Source of the DNA: Pontederia crassipes
Taxonomy: Eukaryota > Streptophyta > Magnoliopsida > Commelinales > Pontederiaceae
Length of the DNA stretch: 64,000 bases
Direction: 5' to 3'
Assembly: GCA_030549335.1 (NCBI GenBank)
Contig: CM060191.1
Span: forward strand, 2,175,001 to 2,239,000
In this document: in pieces, positions 13,201 to 23,749 of the stretch
Layout: the number at the start of each line of letters is the position of its first letter
Position numbering within the stretch: the first letter of the stretch is position 1
The notes under the pieces: model-generated
Told to the model about the DNA's origin: nothing
Seen by the model: only the letters and a program-made list of their open reading frames with translations
Databases searched by the model: none
Position numbers and translations under genes: made by a program

Positions 13201-13230
13201 GATGCGGCTCTCTAGGGTTAGCACCGAAGC

Positions 13231-13415
13231 ATGAACCGATACCTATGAACCGGCATGCATTGCGACCCGCGATATGAACCGGGCTGCATTGCGACCCATG
13301 GTTCAATTCTTGATAAAGAGTAGATTTGCGCTAGCCGTCGGATGCGCATCCGACAGCTAGAGATGTAGGGGGCAGAGTCCCCCCTACTTAAGTAGGGGGA
13401 CCCCCATTTTTTCCA
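13231..13415 (-). repeat. Right terminal inverted repeat of the MULE
   Basis: This is the inverted partner of 7360-7505. Its tip carries cccctacttaagtagggg (perfect palindrome). Just inside is a 30-base near-perfect palindrome at 13331-13360, with one mismatch, centred on gtcggatgcgcatccgac. Two strong hairpins in the last 85 bases are unusual enough to mark this family. Confidence 0.85.
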
Positions 13416-14354
13416 TCTTAAATTTGATTAAATACTTAATTAAGTCAGACTTCCTAATTAAAACATCATTCATATGGAATTATCTTATAGCATTACTTGT
13501 ATATATATTATGACATTATGTTTAAAAATTAAAATAAAGTATAAAGACAAAAAAAATTATATCCTTTGTTTTTATTTCTTGGGCTGCTGAATAATTTCTA
13601 TGGGCCTCCACTCTCAATCGTCACAGGCCTAGGATCGGCGAATCAATTAAATAAAACTTAGATTTTTTTTCTGTGGCCATCCTAGCCGTTCTTTTAATAT
13701 TTACGGTCCAGATGTTTTCCTTGTTCCACTTTTTTTGTTCCATCACTTTTTTCCCCTATTTATTTCCTAAACCCTGCCCTGTCTCAGTTCCCACTACGCA
13801 CTAACTATTTCTTCTCCGCCCCGACGCGTCTCCGTCTCCTCTCCGGTCATCTCCCGGCGTCGTCTCAGTTTCCGCCCCTGCGCGGCCTCTGCTCCATCTT
13901 CATCCGTTTCCCATCTGCCTTCTGGGTCGTGAAAGTCTCCAATTTGGCTGCTATCAGGTAAAGATCCAACGTTTATCTATCTTAGAAAAATCGAGATCAG
14001 TTGTACGGGCAAGGAGAAGGTGTGGGTAAAGAGAAAGGTTCTTCTTGGTGGAAACCTGATAGTATTTTTTTTTACAGTACGAGATGTTTATGTGTATTAG
14101 AAGTTCTGAAATCGTTAAAATTACTTGGAAGATATACACACTTTTTTTTCAGTTCGAGATTGCTCACCATATGAATTGTATCAGTTGGGGAAAAAAGGCA
14201 TTTACTTTGTCATGGAATGAGAGGTGGAAAATATAATAATCTGTCTAAATTAGCCGTCTAATTAGATGGAGTAAATATTTTTTTATCTCTTTCTATTGAC
14301 TGATAAGATCATAAGATTGCTTAACTTGCTGTGTTTTGTGTTTCCAGGTGAAAC
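13416..14354 (+). promoter_or_regulatory. RPB8 promoter and leader with a leader intron
   Basis: A pyrimidine-rich, GC-richer segment at about 13780-13957 looks like the first, non-coding exon. It ends ctatcag at 13957, is followed by gtaaag, and the acceptor tttccag ends at 14347, seven bases before the ATG at 14355. The intron of 390 bases is AT-rich. Only about 370 bases separate the putative leader from the MULE end, so the element sits close to or within the promoter. Confidence 0.6.
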
Positions 14355-16414
14355 ATGGCTGACATTCTTTTTGAGGACATCTTTACTTTGACTAAAGTGA
14401 ATCCGGATGGTAAAAAGTTTGATAAAGGTGTGTATATATATGCAGTTCTATTGATAATTGGATCTAAGTTATCAACATCCATCCATTTTTCTCTCAAAAA
14501 AGTCATTCCAGCCTTTTTTATTTCTTAGAAGTCAGGATAGATGGACAGGCACACAATTAAAACATTGTGATATTAACATAGGACTCATTGTTGAATGCTC
14601 TAAAGGCTATACTAAAATACTACTATCGTTTTGCAAAATAATAATATTGTGTCTGCCTTCTTTTTGAAAGCATATTTTGTTTACCTGACTGCCATTTGAT
14701 GTTGTCTTCTTGAGGAGACCATTTGATGTTGTTAAGTTGTGATTGCATAGAAATCTGCACTGTGATTTCCATCCTTGATGAACTCGAGAACAAATAAAAC
14801 CCCATGTTCTGAAGCATTCACCTTGTACTTAGATTAATTAATGCTAAAATTTCTGTATCCAGTGTGTACAATAGGTAATTGGTATGCATAATACTTAATC
14901 TCCATATTCATGTCTTTCGTAACTGGGTTAATTTATAACTCGTCCACTTGAAAGAAATCAATAACATCATTGATGCCCATATATTGGATTGTTTAGTTTC
15001 ATATCCATATAAATATGAATATAATAGTCATGCAATAATCTAAATTTATAAGGCATTAATCATTGTAGGCACGATATGATCCAATCTTAGATATTTTTGG
15101 ATGTACAAAGTGGTTGATTTTCATCTTCAAGCATTATGTAACTTAATGTTTTTTGTCCATATATGTAGCCTATCCTTCTCCCCCCCAAAAAATATATGTA
15201 GCCTATCCTTCTCATTGTTTGTGTGGGTGACCTATGCATATGCTGAGGGAGGATCTCTTTGCTCACCCTATATGTTATCTATATATGCTACAAGTTTGTA
15301 ATATTTGAGGATCATAACATGCAGAATTGCATTTTTCTCATTCTTGTTAATAGCTCCTAATAGTGAATTAAATAATTCAGTTCTGATGTTAACCAATTAT
15401 TTGATAAGATGCATTAAAGCACTCTTATTTTCATAAATTATTCAGTATTTAACAGATGGTTGGATTTTTCTTAATGTAGTTTCTCGAATTGAAGCAAGAA
15501 GTGAACAATTCGATACATTCATGCAGCTGGATGTCAATACTGAAGTCTACCCACTCTATGAGGGGGACAAATTCACTATGGTTTTAGCTCCAACTCTTAG
15601 TTTGGATGGAACTCCTGATACTGGGTACTATATGCAGGTATTGATTTTTCTCTTTCTTGTGAGTTCAGCAATAGATGGGTATTGGGGTCAAGCAGTAATA
15701 TAAATTGTATGATTTGTATCATGCTTGTTATTAGGTAAAGGGGCTTTCTTGACCACTGCAATAGTTTTCTGCACTTACCTTTTCTTTAATCCTTCTTGGA
15801 AAACTTTTGAGGGAAGCTTTACTTGACCAGCTCATTGTTTTTATGTAAATTGACAATACACAGGAATACTGAAAACATACTTTTTATTTTCAGGGTGGAA
15901 GAAAGTCACTTGCAGATAAGTTTGAGTATGTTATGCATGGGAAACTGTATAAAATGTCTGAGGAGACTCCTGGAAAGGATACTTCTGGAAGACCTGGCGT
16001 GAAAATGTATATTCTTTATGTTCTTCCTCTTCAATTAATCTCTGTACTTTCTATCTGTTCATCCTGTTTCGAGCACCAATAGTTTTCCTCTGACATTCAC
16101 ATTCATTCATTCCGATACACATCCATATTTCTTCTCAAAGAAAAAAAAAAGTCGTACATAAATATTAAGGTTTTCTTTCCGTGATATTATATAATCATAT
16201 TCCGTTCAAGTCCAGGTTGGAATACCAAGTCTGGAAGCTTAAGTTGTTTGTCTTTTGTTCTAGGGTTGGTATTCACACTGCTTTCCTTGCTTTTATTTAC
16301 AGGGAAATATATGTTTCTTTTGGTGGCCTGTTGATGTTGCTCAAGGGGGATCCCTCCAACCTTGAAGGATTCCAGTTAGATCAGAGGCTTTTTTTGTTGA
16401 TGAGGAAGGTGTGA
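14355..16414 (+). CDS. NRPB8: RNA polymerase I/II/III common subunit RPB8 (RPABC3)
   Basis: Coding exons are 14355-14427, 15480-15637, 15894-16006 and 16303-16414. All introns are GT-AG, and the sum is 151 codons plus stop, the normal size for plant RPB8. The product is a small OB-fold subunit shared by nuclear RNA polymerases. Recognisable blocks are [19 protein letters not shown] at the start, [42 protein letters not shown] and the invariant end [20 protein letters not shown] (here [17 protein letters not shown]), then [13 protein letters not shown] piece of non-conserved sequence (TSGRPGVKM) sits in the usual variable loop. The start is the first ATG after the leader intron. The 3' untranslated region probably runs toward 16.8 kb. 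Confidence 0.95.
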
Positions 16415-19006
16415 ACTCCGTAGACTTGCTCTTATGCGTCAAAGTCTAACGCTGGAATGTTATCTTTGACATTAGTATTAAGGGGCTACTAATTGTTGCA
16501 AAGGAAATGGCACTGCTTTTGATCAAATCAAACCTGTTTCCCTGCATTAACTTGAGATGGCATAAAAGATTGTAACTTGTCTTAATGGGCGTCTGATGCT
16601 TGACATCTAATTGATCCTAATGCCTGATGTTTTGTTCAGCTGCTTCTTAAGATGATGGGAATATCTGTGCAGGGTTGGCAAGAGTTGTTCAAGAAGGGGT
16701 TATCTAGTTGTGGTTCAGATGGTTATTGTTATTGCTACCTTTCAACAGAATCTTTGCTCAATCACATTTCTTGCTCTCTTTTTTTTTTTTGTCTTGGGTA
16801 TTTATTTAGCATTATTTTGATCCCACGGTTTAGAATTCAAACAATCTAGATACTGAATCAAAAATGATGTCAATAGTTGGATTAACACAGCTCATTGTAC
16901 TCGTCAAATTTGCACCAAAATGACACCTTTAACTGTGGAAGTGGAGCATTTTTGTTTCCAATCATTTTATCGTTGAAAGAACTATTGGAAGTGGAGCGTT
17001 TTGTTGGACTCAGCTTTTTCTTTGTTTATATAATTGCACTTTTAAATTTTTTGTCATTTATTGTGATATTAGAGAAACCTAAAGAAACATATCAGCATAA
17101 ATAAATAGATAAAAACCGTGCTTGTTTTTATTCCGAAAGTACATTTTTTAAATAATCATAAATATTATCATCAGAGTTTCATGTTTAATGTTTAAATGAA
17201 GTTCAAATTTTCATACATTTATAATGCACAAACTTGAATAAATAACAATTAATTAAACCACACAAAGTTCATCACAATCCACGCCAATTAAACTATACAA
17301 CTAACACCACGATTTTCTAGTTAATTAAGCTCAAAATAGCCCACAAAGACGCATAAACTAAAATGCGAACTTTAAAGGTCATACATGATTTTAAATGGGA
17401 ACAAGGGTGTAGCGCAATTTCGCATCGAATTCTACTAACGAAATGTATGTACTTTTTTATCTTAGACCTTTAATTTTCTTGCATTAGATTTATAGACCTC
17501 CGTACCAAAAAAAATGATTAATTTCACACTTCAGACATAACTTTAAACACAAGGAGATCGAGAAAGAATCCAACTTCATCATTTTCAATATGTACATTAT
17601 GATTATCAAATTGGATTCCAAATCATATTTAGCTTCCAAGGAATTTGAGCTCTTCATGTAAGAACCCAAAATAAAAAATAAAAAAAAACGATCAAGAGTA
17701 ATAATTTAACGTGAATAAAATATGAAGATGATAATGAACTTATAAGTGATATTTTTCTTTGCCTTTCTAAATGTATATCAAATTTGTACGAACCTAGTAA
17801 TGCTACACTTCCAAACACTATTTTTTTTTTGGCAAGTGGTTCATCTTCGTTCAATTTATGAAAAATCCAATTCATCACCGACAAGGATTGAGGTGAAGTG
17901 GTAGCGACTTCTTTTCACTTAAGCAGAGGTCTCAAGTTTAAATTCATGTGAATGATCTTTTCAATTAAGTAGCGTCACGTGAGTTGAATAATTGGCACCG
18001 CTTCCCAAATATCGGCGATTGTCTGAAAAAAAAAATCCAATTCATCTCAAACTTGAATCATCGGATTCATCTTGTACCCATTTGTCGCCTAAACTAATTT
18101 CAATGTCCCTATGCCGTTTTGGTCTCTTTTTTTTTTTTTTTGTCAACCTCATGTTACACTTCACATAAATCAACTCACATAAAAAAAAAAGAAGAGAACA
18201 ATATAAACAATTTATTGGTATTAAAAATCATTAATTATCAACTTATTATATCAAATGCGCTCTACTTAATAATTATGCTCACATTCAGAAGAAATTTAGT
18301 TAACACTTTAATATCAAATCATTGTAGCTTAAATCAATAAGAGCTCCACAATCTTGTTGAAGCTTTTCTTTCTTGTAATTATTATTGCCACATGTAAACA
18401 AATAAACTTCTTTTGTCTCGTTGAACTAAAGTTGTCCACTAATCTCATTAACGCACTCTCTCTGGATAATATATAATGTATTTTCTAAGAAAAGATCCAT
18501 AGAAAAGCTATATATATATATATATATATATTGAAGATTATTTTTTATCAATTAAAACAAATATAATAGTCTTAATCCTAGATCTTAAACATAATAGTTA
18601 ACCTTGAATATCTATCTAAGTTGTCCAAATCTCAAAATTTAACTAAACCAAATCAAAATGATTAGTTGCGTCATAAAACTTTCCCATTGATTTCTTCGAA
18701 AATTAACGTCCGAAAAAAGTGTGTCATTTACTATTTGCACCAAATTCAGATAGTATTTTTTTTTTCTTTAGATGGGGTTCACTTACACATTTTTCGATTC
18801 ATAGACAGCAAAAAAATCGGATTCAGCTTTATCTTTCAATTATATACATCCCCATGTAAATTATTCCTCAATCATCGAATCAAGATTGTTAAGATCGAAA
18901 TCTTATATAAATAAAAAACTTTTTCTAAAAGTTTTTCCCCCAAAAAAATAGAAAAAAGGGAAAGACGAACAAATATCGTATCCCTTTAGATTCGTGCTGT
19001 GATCGC
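16415..19006. other. Intergenic AT-rich DNA between RPB8 and the DnaJ gene
   Basis: The first part is the RPB8 3' region. Beyond it no coding signal is seen; short open frames here are AT-rich and repetitive. It contains a SINE-like piece (17885-18030) and a TA dinucleotide run at 18509-18530. The last 150 bases before 19007 should hold the DnaJ-gene promoter and leader, but no distinctive element was recognised. Confidence 0.5.
17885..18030 (+). repeat. tRNA-derived SINE-like fragment
   Basis: The order of internal promoter-like boxes fits a tRNA-derived SINE. An A-box-like gtgaagtggtagcgac is followed about 30 bases later by a B-box-like ggtctcaagtttaaattc, and the unit ends in an A-run near 18030. 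Target duplications were not identified. Confidence 0.45.
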
Positions 19007-20872
19007 ATGCGTAAAATCACAGCCGTTGAGCGAGTGAGTGCGCCTCTTAGGCTTCACCACGTCCCCTCCACAGCGCCGCACGCCTCCACCTCCACACCCC
19101 TCGAAATGAGCACCGACGTGACTCCTCCTTCCTCGCCGCCGACGTTGCCTTCGTCGTCACCTCAGGCGGACTCTTCGTCAGCAGAGGACGAGGACTGCGA
19201 GGAGGCTCTCCGTCTGAAGTCCGTGGCCGAGGAAAAGCTGCAGCAGTCGTCCCTCAAGTCGGCCCTCAAGTACGCGAAGTGCGCGGCCCGCCTGTGCCCG
19301 GACCTCTCCGGCGCGGGCCAGCTGGTCACCGCCCTTAAGATCCTGCGCGCCGACCCTTCCGATCACTACAAGGTTCTCCGCCTCGCACCGTTCTCCCCTC
19401 CCGCCGACATCCGCAAGCAGTACAAGTCCCTCGCCCTCGCCCTGCACCCGGACAAGTCGTCCTCCGACTCCCCTTCCGCCGCAGCCGCTGCCGCTGCCGA
19501 GGACGCCTTCAAGCGCGTCGCCGACTCCTTCCGCTTCCTCTCCGACCGCAGCCTCAAGCGCAACTTCGACCTCCGCCTTCGCCTCTCCCTTGCTGCCGAC
19601 GCAGAGAGGCAGCCGATCGGTAGGGCGCCCGCCACGTTCTGGACGACCTGCGCCACCTGCCGCCTCCTCCACGAATTCGACCGACGGTACGTCGGGTACC
19701 GCCTCGTTTGCCCTAGCTGCCGCAAGAGCTTCCTTGCCGTCGAGGTATCTCAGAAGGCCCTAGCCGGGGTCCAACTCGAGGATGCGGAGAACGACGCTGC
19801 CGCTGAGAAAGCAACGAAGGTCGCTGTTCCGGCCACTAGGACGAGGTCCAGTTCTCGGCCTAGGATTCCCCGTCTCCCTTTAGTAATAGAAGACAATTTA
19901 AGGAAGAGGAAAGCATCCGTTCCGGCTTCTTCACCTGTATCGAAGAAAGCTCGACCGAGGCCGGAGAAGACTCTGGCCCAGATACAGATGGAACTCACCA
20001 GGGCAAAGGCAAGCAAAGGGAAAGAGAAAGATAAAGAGAAAGCCAAGGCCAAGGAGAAGGAGAAGGGGAAAGGGGGAAATCAAAAGGCCTCTGTAAAAGA
20101 TGTGAAAAAGGAGGAAGGATACAAAAGAAAGGGGAAGGCTCTAGTTGAGGTCTTGGAGGAGGATGAAGATGAGGATATGGGCCTAATGGCTGTTGAGGAT
20201 TCCGATTTCTATGATTTCGATAAGGACAGGAGTGAGAGGAGCTTCAGAAGGGGGCAGATTTGGGCAATTTACGATGACGATGATGGCATGCCCCGACATT
20301 ATGGTTTGATTGATGAGGTGCACAGTTCGAATCCATTTAGATTGAAGATGATGTGGTTGGATGTTCAGAACAGCGGGGATGAATCAATGTTCCTCTTGGA
20401 GAATTCTGGATTACATATCCCATGTGGGCAGTTCAAACTTGGGAGGAAGGTTGACGTAGATTCTGTCAACTGCTTCTCACATGTGGTGGATTGTCAAAGA
20501 GCGGCCAGGGAACTCTACAGGATCTACCCCAAGAAGGGCTCAGTTTGGGCACTGTACAGTGATCCAACTTTGGCAGGGAAGAAGGGAAGGTGCTATGACA
20601 TTGTCGTGTTCCTTACGAACTACAATGAGATGTACGGCTTGAGCATGGCGTATCTCGAGAAAGTCGATGGATACAAGACAATATTTAGAAGACGGGAGAT
20701 TGGTTGTCATGCTGTTAAGTGGCTTCAAAAATTTGATGCCAGGCTTTTTTCACATCAAATACCAGCTCGAAAGCTTTCAGAGACGGAAGGATTAGGTCTG
20801 CCAAGAGATTGTTGGGAGCTTGACCCTGCTTCACTCCCTTCGGAATTGCTCGCCATTCGTTGGCGTAGATAA
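19007..20872 (+). CDS. DnaJ-domain protein with C-terminal DUF3444, single exon
   Basis: This is one uninterrupted frame of 621 codons. The product has a J domain at about residues 119-187 (DHYKVLRLAPFSPPADIRK, with the HPD triad at 147-149 and an Ala-rich insert before the last helix). A Cys-pair zinc-ribbon-like motif follows near 214-241 (CATC ... CPSC). Next is a Lys/Glu-rich, probably nuclear, middle part (about 290-375), then DUF3444 from about 400 to 605 (RRGQIWAIYDDDDGMPRHYG; KKGSVWALYS). Plant proteins of this layout are presumed HSP70 co-chaperones, but substrates are unknown. An in-frame ATG at 19106 (codon 34) has a better context (G at -3) than 19007 (C at -3), so the true start may be 19106. 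The first 600 bases are GC-rich and the DUF3444 half is not, a gradient typical of monocot genes. Confidence 0.92.
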   Translation: MRKITAVERVSAPLRLHHVPSTAPHASTSTPLEMSTDVTPPSSPPTLPSSSPQADSSSAEDEDCEEALRLKSVAEEKLQQSSLKSALKYAKCAARLCPDLSGAGQLVTALKILRADPSDHYKVLRLAPFSPPADIRKQYKSLALALHPDKSSSDSPSAAAAAAAEDAFKRVADSFRFLSDRSLKRNFDLRLRLSLAADAERQPIGRAPATFWTTCATCRLLHEFDRRYVGYRLVCPSCRKSFLAVEVSQKALAGVQLEDAENDAAAEKATKVAVPATRTRSSSRPRIPRLPLVIEDNLRKRKASVPASSPVSKKARPRPEKTLAQIQMELTRAKASKGKEKDKEKAKAKEKEKGKGGNQKASVKDVKKEEGYKRKGKALVEVLEEDEDEDMGLMAVEDSDFYDFDKDRSERSFRRGQIWAIYDDDDGMPRHYGLIDEVHSSNPFRLKMMWLDVQNSGDESMFLLENSGLHIPCGQFKLGRKVDVDSVNCFSHVVDCQRAARELYRIYPKKGSVWALYSDPTLAGKKGRCYDIVVFLTNYNEMYGLSMAYLEKVDGYKTIFRRREIGCHAVKWLQKFDARLFSHQIPARKLSETEGLGLPRDCWELDPASLPSELLAIRWRR

Positions 20873-21320
20873 TGACCTCTTACATTCCTATACCATAAGA
20901 TGACCAACTTTTGAAGAATGTTTATCTGATCTACTATGAGGTTCTGTTCACTTACTGCAAAATTGTTGTTGAGAATGTTGGAAGCTTTTTATGTATTAGT
21001 TTTGAGAAAAGCACATGCTATTAGATCATCTTTCCTCTTAGTATATTATTTGAATCCAGTATTCACCATCCATAGCTAAACCTTTACATGATTCTGTGAT
21101 GGATTCATTGCGTAACTCAATAGGAAAATCTTTTGTTTCTTAGCTTTTCATCCGTGCAAAGTAGATCTGTATCTTCAGGCTTCTAATTTTGATCTGCCTT
21201 ATGTAAAATTGCCGTCATTTAGTTCATATTTCGTTCAATGATATCGTATATTTTTGTGTATGCATCTTTGTTGTTGTTTTTTTTTTTGGTTATATAAGGA
21301 GGCACAAGGTCTAATATAAG

Positions 21321-21377
21321 AACAACAAACAACAATAACAAAATCTTATCCCACTAGATGAGGTCGGCTAAGGTCTA
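21321..21377 (-). repeat. Au-SINE-like 3' end, minus orientation
   Basis: On the plus strand it reads aacaacaaacaacaataaca then aaatcttatcccactagatg and aggtcggcta. The complement gives the conserved plant SINE tail (a CCTAGTGGGATAAGG-type phrase followed by a TTG repeat). Similar tails occur at 28240-28272 and 50092-50128. Confidence 0.6.
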
Positions 21378-22670
21378 ATATAAGAAAAGGAAAGAAAAAC
21401 TTGAAAATAAAGGGACACACAACTCCCAGACCTCTTGGTCTTTGATGTTTTATTAGATACTTGAAGGATTATTCTTTGTGCTTGTAGTTAGGTTCTTATG
21501 GCTAAGGGACAAACTTTGCAGCAGATGTTGGCTGAAACCTAGCATTACCTCAAGTTTAAAATTAGGTTTTGGCATGGTTTGTGTTCTTTGTGGGAGAAGG
21601 CATTCACTTGTAGGTTTAGGAAATTTATTCTTTTGTTGGAACTGCGTCCTCTGGTACAACCTCCTTCGCAATTCGTTTGTCAGAACTTAAAGTTCTTGCT
21701 TCGTGGTCTTATTTTAGATCTCTGCATGTGTTGCTATTGCTGTCTGGCTGCATCTACCTGCATTGTTATACCTACTAATAACATGTATTTGAAGTCTCGC
21801 TTTACTACTTAGTATTTATGATGCAGATGCAGCTTTGAACCCTCATTTTCTGAAATGGGACCTTCAGTTTGGTAGTTCAAATCCGAGAAATTTCCGGGTT
21901 TGATGTCATTGTAACGTATGTGCACCACAAGTGGAAAATTTTGTTTGTGGATTTCATCTTGTAGACTTTTACTTTCTTGATTTTGTTGATTATAATCTGT
22001 TTTTAAATGGTATTAATGTATTTTTATACTTGAATAGATGTATGTATGATTAATTAAATTTTAGTTACATTTTTTATATTGACTTTATTTTGGGTACTAT
22101 TAAATGTTTATGCAATTCTAAGATGAGTGTATTTACTCGATTAATCGTTTGGAACTTTTTTTTGTGAAAAAAAAATAAACTATATCAGTGATATTTTAGA
22201 AAAATCAATTACAATATAAAATAAACTAATGAAAAAAGTATAAACACAATATTTTGATACACATTTAATTCTATAATTTCAAATTCGTACATATTCAAGA
22301 ACTTAGATATTGTAAATACATTACATCTTTTAAACCACTCAACTTTTACCAGACATTCAATTATCTTAATAATTATTATGTATCCTAACACGTCCAACTA
22401 AATATTCTGAAATGTTATTTATATTTAAAAAAATTGGCCCGATCTTGATGTTCGTGCTCCTGGGCTGGGTGCATATTTTCTGGCCTTGGTACGAGTATTT
22501 ATAATATTTGTGTTTATTTATTAACTTTATATGTACTTTTATTTCTTTTCTATTTTCTTTAAATTACTTACTCATGGTTGTCTTTTAAATTATGATTTCT
22601 TTTATTCATGATCGGCATCTAGCCCAGGTTTAACACATGAACAATTAAGATAAAAAATTAATTTTAATAA

Positions 22671-22770
22671 GAGCTTAAAGAGATTCGAACCCTTGACCTC
22701 TAACTCAGATATTATGTTAAATTTGATGTGCTGATCAGTTATCTAAAAGCTTAAGTCATTAGGAAGAGCA
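22671..22770 (-). repeat. tRNA-derived SINE-like fragment
   Basis: The complement contains a good B box (gggttcgaatct) preceded by a tRNA-like stretch. The plus-strand phrase attcgaacccttgacctcta, followed by aaaagcttaagtcattagga, resembles a repeat common in flowering plants. Assigning it to a particular SINE family needs a library search. Confidence 0.4.
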
Positions 22771-22849
22771 ATATTTATTATTTTATATTCTTAACAGTTT
22801 GTATTGGAAACTAAAAGGGGGAATCGATCTAATTTTATTTATGTTTGTT

Positions 22850-23230
22850 CCGTTTGAAGAAAAGAAGAATCCCAAAGAATCAATTATTCATATCTGAAAG
22901 AGGCTATCAATAGGTTCTTTCCGAATTTACTACCTCCTTTTTCCTGCTAGGATTGGAAATCATATATTTTACATATTCATACGATCGAGTCCTTAGGTTT
23001 TTGAAATAGTGTAAAAAGAAGTGATTCGAATTAATAGGAATAGTTCTTCTAATTCTACGTTTTTTTCTAGAACATTTTTCTCTCAGGTAGACAATTTTTA
23101 TGGGACGCAGGCCTCCCAACATTTCACGATACTGCTTGTAGTAGCGATCCTTATATCTCGTATTAAGGAGTAGCTCTTTGTAGGATTTTTTTCAAACAAA
23201 CTTCAAAAAAAAAGAAAGAATCCTCCTCTA
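22850..23230 (-). other. Unidentified open segment next to organelle-derived DNA
   Basis: The minus strand has an open frame at 22907-23122 that stays open upstream to about 23165. It is basic (REKCSRKKRRIRRTIPINSN). I do not recognise the protein. It lies 160 bases from organelle-derived trnL and psbD pieces, so it may be part of the same organelle insertion. No function is proposed. Confidence 0.25.
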
Positions 23231-23326
23231 GTATCCTAATTTTATCTCTAACTTCCCATCATCAAGTGTACTCATTCCAAATTTCACTCCTTATAGAAAG
23301 AGAAGATATAAAAATATCTATTTCAT

Positions 23327-23412
23327 GTGTGGCGAAATTGGTAGACGCTGCGGACTTGATTGGATTGAGCCTTGGTATGGGAACCTGCTAAGTGATAACT
23401 TCCAGATTCAAA
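23327..23412 (+). pseudogene. trnL-UAA: Plastid trnL-UAA fragment (5' exon plus start of group I intron)
   Basis: The stretch ggcgaaattggtagacgctg followed by cggacttgattggattgagc matches the conserved 5' exon of plastid trnL-UAA. It continues into its group I intron (cttggtatgggaacctgcta, agtgataact). The extreme 5' end and everything after about 23412 are absent, and there are several substitutions relative to the usual plastid sequence. It cannot make a functional tRNA. Confidence 0.85.
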
Positions 23413-23555
23413 GATAATTGTTAAAGCAATTCTTGATCGTAATTTCAAGTTTTCTATTACTTCGAAAGTAGTTGCTTCAACTTCAACCACACGAATTTTT
23501 GATATTCCTTTTTATTTCCCATCAAATGAATGTCATCTTCTTCTGAAAATCCTAG

Positions 23556-23655
23556 CTATTCTTAACTGGTTTATAGATGAGTGCTATTGGGGTAGTCAGT
23601 CTAGCTCTGAACCTACGTGCTTATGATTTTGTTTCTCAAGAAATCCGTGCAAGTT
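23556..23655 (+). pseudogene. psbD: Plastid psbD (photosystem II D2) fragment
   Basis: From 23574 the plus strand reads [20 protein letters not shown] followed by QEIRA, the conserved D2 segment that normally reads [20 protein letters not shown] and onward. The Trp codon before this Met is a stop here (tag). Just upstream, a few codons of the preceding strand are missing relative to D2. Only about 30 codons remain. It lies 150 bases from the trnL piece, which is not its neighbour in a normal plastid genome. Confidence 0.85.
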
Positions 23656-23749
23656 CCGGTATAATCGACCTATTTGGTTGAACTACGTCTAGTTCTCGAC
23701 CGAAGTTCCAATCCAAACATTGCAGAAAAGTTTGCTTTAATTTAAATTA

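Larger units (their letters stand above)
7360..13415. mobile_element. Mutator-like DNA transposon (FAR1-type MULE), decayed
   Basis: The two ends are inverted copies: the left begins tggaaaaaatgggggtcccc and the right is its reverse complement. Similarity continues with gaps for roughly 150-180 bases. The imperfect flanks tcttaag (7353-7359) and tcttaaa (13416-13422) may be a worn target duplication; MULEs normally leave about 9 bp. Inside is a broken minus-strand FAR1/MULE transposase (about 9840-11620), a tandem repeat (9069-9290) and two GC-rich subterminal arms. The element lies between the divergent EMB976-like and RPB8 genes. Its right end is about 370 bases from the RPB8 leader, so it has split what was probably a compact bidirectional intergenic region. 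It looks immobile by itself because the transposase reading frame is interrupted. Confidence 0.85.
20873..22830. other. 3' region of the DnaJ gene and AT-rich intergenic DNA
   Basis: The first few hundred bases are likely 3' untranslated region. The rest has no coding signal. Two SINE-like pieces lie here (21321-21377 and 22671-22770). Short open frames around 21478-21812 are not supported by any recognisable protein. Confidence 0.45.

Noticed and set aside
12231-13306. Long overlapping open frames on both strands in the right arm of the MULE (up to 230 codons)
   Set aside because: They follow the tandem GC-rich repeats and overlap each other on both strands, so composition explains them.
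19178-19725. Antisense frames opposite the DnaJ gene
   Set aside because: Shadows of a GC-rich coding region with no independent support.
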